From NCBI GenBank assembly GCA_035545535.1, contig DASZYF010000099.1, positions 1-8,046 of the forward strand: DNA of 8,046 nt. The letters are read 5' to 3'. This document shows, in pieces, positions 6,309 through 8,046 of this stretch. The notes beneath the pieces were generated by a model. The model was given only the letters and a program-made list of their open reading frames with translations. It made no database searches and was not told the origin of the DNA. The DNA is from DASZYF01 sp035545535 (GTDB lineage Bacteria; Actinomycetota; Actinomycetes; Mycobacteriales; CAJCIY01). The position numbers and the translations under genes are program-made. Each line of letters starts with the position of its first letter. Position 1 is the stretch's first letter.

Positions 6309-6342
6309 CGCAGAACGGCTAGCGCAGAACGGCTAGCGCAGA
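6296..6342. repeat. 14-bp perfect tandem repeat spanning two convergent stop codons
   Basis: GCAGAACGGCTAGC occurs three times without mismatch (6296-6309, 6310-6323, 6324-6337), followed by a partial GCAGA to 6342. Each unit contains the palindrome GCTAGC and so offers TAG on both strands. xseB stops in unit 1 (6306-6308); the DUF4245 gene on the other strand stops in unit 3 (6335-6333). Confidence 0.97.
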
Positions 6343-6950
6343 CCCGCGGCGATGACCCGGAGCTCGGCCGGAGTCCCGCCGCCGGTGAGGCCGATCCAGC
6401 GGGCGCCCTCGTGGGCGACCCAGGTCTGGCTGCCGTCGTGGTTGGTGCTGACCGTCCAGGCCCGGCCCTCGACCGTGACCGGCGGCGCCGGCTGGGGATC
6501 CTTCACGTAGGCGGCCAGCAGGGGGGCGACGTCGGACCCGGACTCCTCGAGGTCCACGAACCGCTCGTCCGGGGTCACCCAACCGGCGTGCAGCACCTGC
6601 GGGACGCCGGGCTTGCCCCCGTCCCAGCGCAGGCTGGTCAGGGTCCAGCCGGCCGGCTCCACCGGGGGCGCCAGGAGCGGGAACGATGCCTGCGCCCGGG
6701 CGATGTCGAAGGTGCTGCTCGCGCCCGTGGAGACGTCCTCGAGCTGAGGCTTCCCGTGATAGCGGTACGCCGCGAAGGCGATGCTGCCGAAGATGACAGC
6801 GATGCCCACGATCACCACAGCCAGGGACCGGAACATGTCGGCGACCGTCTTGACCCCGCGCCGGGCCGGCCGACCCGTGCCGGCGGCCGCCGCGACGGGT
6901 GGGGCGGGCTCGGCGGGCAGGGACGCCGGAGTGGGCGCCGATGTGGACAC
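6333..6950 (-). CDS. DUF4245 family membrane-anchored protein
   Basis: Actinobacterial protein of about 205 residues, similar to DUF4245 proteins that often neighbour xseB (Rv1100 in M. tuberculosis, from memory). An Ala/Pro-rich cytoplasmic N-terminus (1-30) leads through RRGVKTVADMFRSL (30-43) into one membrane helix at about 42-61 (SLAVVIVGIAVIFGSIAFAA). An extracytoplasmic domain follows, with the family-like pattern FDIARAQASFPLLAPPVEPAGWTLTSLRW, a central GWVTPDERFVDLEES segment, and a C-terminus with TWVAHEGARWIGLTGGGTPAELRVIAAGL. Function is unknown and no catalytic motif is seen. The start is uncertain: GTG at 6950 is preferred, but GTG at 6980 and ATG at 6836 (right at the helix) are in frame, and none has a clear SD. 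It converges on xseB and is divergent from the L,D-transpeptidase gene, 60 nt away. Confidence 0.85.
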   Translation of the reverse strand: MSTSAPTPASLPAEPAPPVAAAAGTGRPARRGVKTVADMFRSLAVVIVGIAVIFGSIAFAAYRYHGKPQLEDVSTGASSTFDIARAQASFPLLAPPVEPAGWTLTSLRWDGGKPGVPQVLHAGWVTPDERFVDLEESGSDVAPLLAAYVKDPQPAPPVTVEGRAWTVSTNHDGSQTWVAHEGARWIGLTGGGTPAELRVIAAGLR

Positions 6951-7001
6951 GGAGCCAGTCTCGCCGCACCATCGCGTCACCGCCTGCCCGGCCCGCTCGT
7001 T

Positions 7002-7007
7002 GGAGGT
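7002..7007 (+). promoter_or_regulatory. Strong ribosome binding site for the L,D-transpeptidase gene
   Basis: GGAGGT is the best SD in the window, 3 nt before the ATG at 7011. It fixes this start against the much longer open frame upstream, which overlaps the DUF4245 gene. Confidence 0.75.
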
Positions 7008-7010
7008 GGC

Positions 7011-7952
7011 ATGACCCCCCGCCGTGCTCCCGCGGGCCCGCACGCGCCCGGGCGGACGCGGCTTCGCGCCACCGTCGCCGCCGTCGCCGCGCTCGCTCTG
7101 ACCGCCTCCGGCTGCGGCCGCACGCACCACCAGGCCGCGGCCCCGGCGCCGACCCCCGCGGTCGCGGCGGTCCCCGAGCTGACCACCCTGCTGCCGAGCA
7201 TCGCGCCGCCGAGCCCCAAGCCGCCGCCCGAGCTGCCCTCGGCCAAGGTGCTCGCCGCCGCCTACGTGAAGGCCGGCGCGGGCAGCCCGCACCTGTCGCC
7301 GCAGAAGGTCCCCGCGTGGGCCACGGTGCCCCCCGACGCCACGATCGCGGTGCCCGTCGACCCGGCCGCCGGCCTTCCGGTCGTCACCCGTCCGGGCGGT
7401 CCCGCGGTGAAGACGCTCGTGTCCCCCACCGACAAGGGCGCGCCGCTCGCGCTGCCCGTCTTCGGCCACGCCGGCAACGGGGCCTGGACCAAGGTGCTGC
7501 TCGCCCAGCGCCCGAACCAGAGCTACGGCTACGTGAAGAGCTCGCTCGTCCGCGAGACGCCCAGCAAGTGGCGCATCGACGTCAACCAGGGCCACCACCG
7601 GATGCTGCTCTGGTACGGCCACACGCTGCTCGCCAACTGGCCGGTCGCCGTCGGCGCCCCCGCGACGCCGACGCCGCTCGGCGAGTTCTTCGTCGACGTC
7701 ATCATCGACACCGACGACCCGTACGGCGCCTACGGCAAGTGGATCGTCGGCACCAGCGGCTACTCCGAGGTCTACACGAGCTTCGGCGGCGACGGCGGTG
7801 ACACCGATGCGCTGATCGGCATCCACGGAACGGACGAACAGTGGTCGATCGGGCATTCTGTCTCTCACGGGTGCGTGCGCACGCCCAACGAGGACTCCGC
7901 GCTGCTCGCCCAGCTCGTCCCACTCGGAACGCCCGTGAGGATCACCGCCTGA
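7011..7952 (+). CDS. Lipoprotein L,D-transpeptidase (YkuD domain)
   Basis: Probable cell-wall enzyme of 313 residues that forms 3-3 peptidoglycan cross-links or attaches proteins to peptidoglycan, outside the membrane. Residues 1-35 are a signal peptide: Arg-rich start, hydrophobic core (20-30), and lipobox-like TASGC with Cys35 as the lipidation site; Ala at -3 is a less common choice. A Pro/Ala-rich linker runs to about 100. Residues about 104-183 resemble an SH3-like module (PVVTRPGG...TKVLLAQRPNQSYGYVKSSLV). The YkuD domain (about 187-313) contains TPTPLGEFFV, IGIHGT (His272) and SVSHGCVRT with His286, catalytic Cys288 and Arg290. All expected catalytic residues are present. Codons around the active site include GGA, GAA, CAT and two TCT, unusually A/T-ending for this window. 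Its stop overlaps the next start by one base (TGATG), so translational coupling is likely. Confidence 0.95.
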   Translation: MTPRRAPAGPHAPGRTRLRATVAAVAALALTASGCGRTHHQAAAPAPTPAVAAVPELTTLLPSIAPPSPKPPPELPSAKVLAAAYVKAGAGSPHLSPQKVPAWATVPPDATIAVPVDPAAGLPVVTRPGGPAVKTLVSPTDKGAPLALPVFGHAGNGAWTKVLLAQRPNQSYGYVKSSLVRETPSKWRIDVNQGHHRMLLWYGHTLLANWPVAVGAPATPTPLGEFFVDVIIDTDDPYGAYGKWIVGTSGYSEVYTSFGGDGGDTDALIGIHGTDEQWSIGHSVSHGCVRTPNEDSALLAQLVPLGTPVRITA

Positions 7953-8046
7953 TGACCCGACGTCCCTCGCCCGCCCGCCGTCTGATCGGCGCCGGTGCGG
8001 CCCTCACGCTCGTCGCCGGCATCGGCGTGGCCGTGCGCGGGGTCGA
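7952..8046 (+). CDS. Secreted or membrane protein, N-terminal fragment
   Basis: Only 31 residues are visible before the window ends. They read MTRRPSPARRLIGAGAALTL followed by VAGIGVAVRGV: a basic N-terminus, then a hydrophobic stretch of about 18 residues. This fits a signal peptide or a membrane anchor. The ATG shares its A with the TGA stop of the L,D-transpeptidase gene, so the two are very likely translated in a coupled way and may both act at the cell envelope. GAGG at 7936-7939 is a distant SD candidate. The product cannot be named from this fragment. Confidence 0.75.
   Translation, partial: MTRRPSPARRLIGAGAALTLVAGIGVAVRGV

Noticed and set aside
6296..6342. CRISPR or attachment-site interpretation of the 14-bp repeats
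   Set aside because: The units are directly adjacent with no spacers, and no integrase or cas gene is present.
6951..7868. Long upstream extension of the DUF4245 frame (about 300 codons)
   Set aside because: It runs opposite the YkuD gene, whose signal peptide and catalytic motif are clear; the extension is low-complexity Arg/Gly/Asp.

Overview
This is a very GC-rich window with an Actinomycetota (high-GC Gram-positive) character. Signs are the strong third-position G/C bias, GTG starts, little Shine-Dalgarno (SD) sequence before several genes, families such as DUF6542 and DUF4245, and the gene order itself. The order DUF6542 - ispH - small Ala/Lys-rich protein - xseA - xseB - DUF4245 next to ychF resembles the Rv1100-Rv1112 neighbourhood of Mycobacterium as I remember it. 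Genus cannot be settled from the sequence. This looks like a chromosomal housekeeping region; I see no insertion sequence, phage gene, tRNA, rRNA or CRISPR array.

Layout. Positions 1-955 (minus) hold most of ychF, cut at its 3' end by the window edge. It is divergent from rmuC (1042-2433, plus). A 212-nt gap follows with a 60-nt near-perfect hairpin and a second smaller one. Then comes a four-helix membrane protein of DUF6542 type (2646-3137, plus), convergent with ispH (3198-4157, minus). Divergent from ispH is a probable operon of a small Lys/Ala-rich protein (4274-4822), xseA (4840-6051) and xseB (6075-6308), encoding exonuclease VII. xseB converges on a DUF4245 membrane-anchored protein (6333-6950, minus). 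Divergent from that is a lipoprotein L,D-transpeptidase of YkuD type (7011-7952). Its stop codon overlaps the start of a further secreted or membrane protein that runs off the window.

How the genes fit together. ychF, rmuC and xseAB are ribosome-associated or DNA-maintenance functions. ispH makes isoprenoid precursors. The L,D-transpeptidase and its partner act at the cell wall. They do not form one pathway; the neighbourhood is a conserved syntenic block rather than a dedicated system.

The most unusual features are non-coding. Both convergent gene junctions carry short tandem repeats that include stop codons: 13 bp x 3-4 at 3136-3187, and 14 bp x 3 at 6296-6337. Three genes (ychF, DUF6542, ispH) have a TAnnnT -10 hexamer only 7-8 nt before a GTG start, which is the layout of leaderless transcription. 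I found no convincing undescribed biological system.
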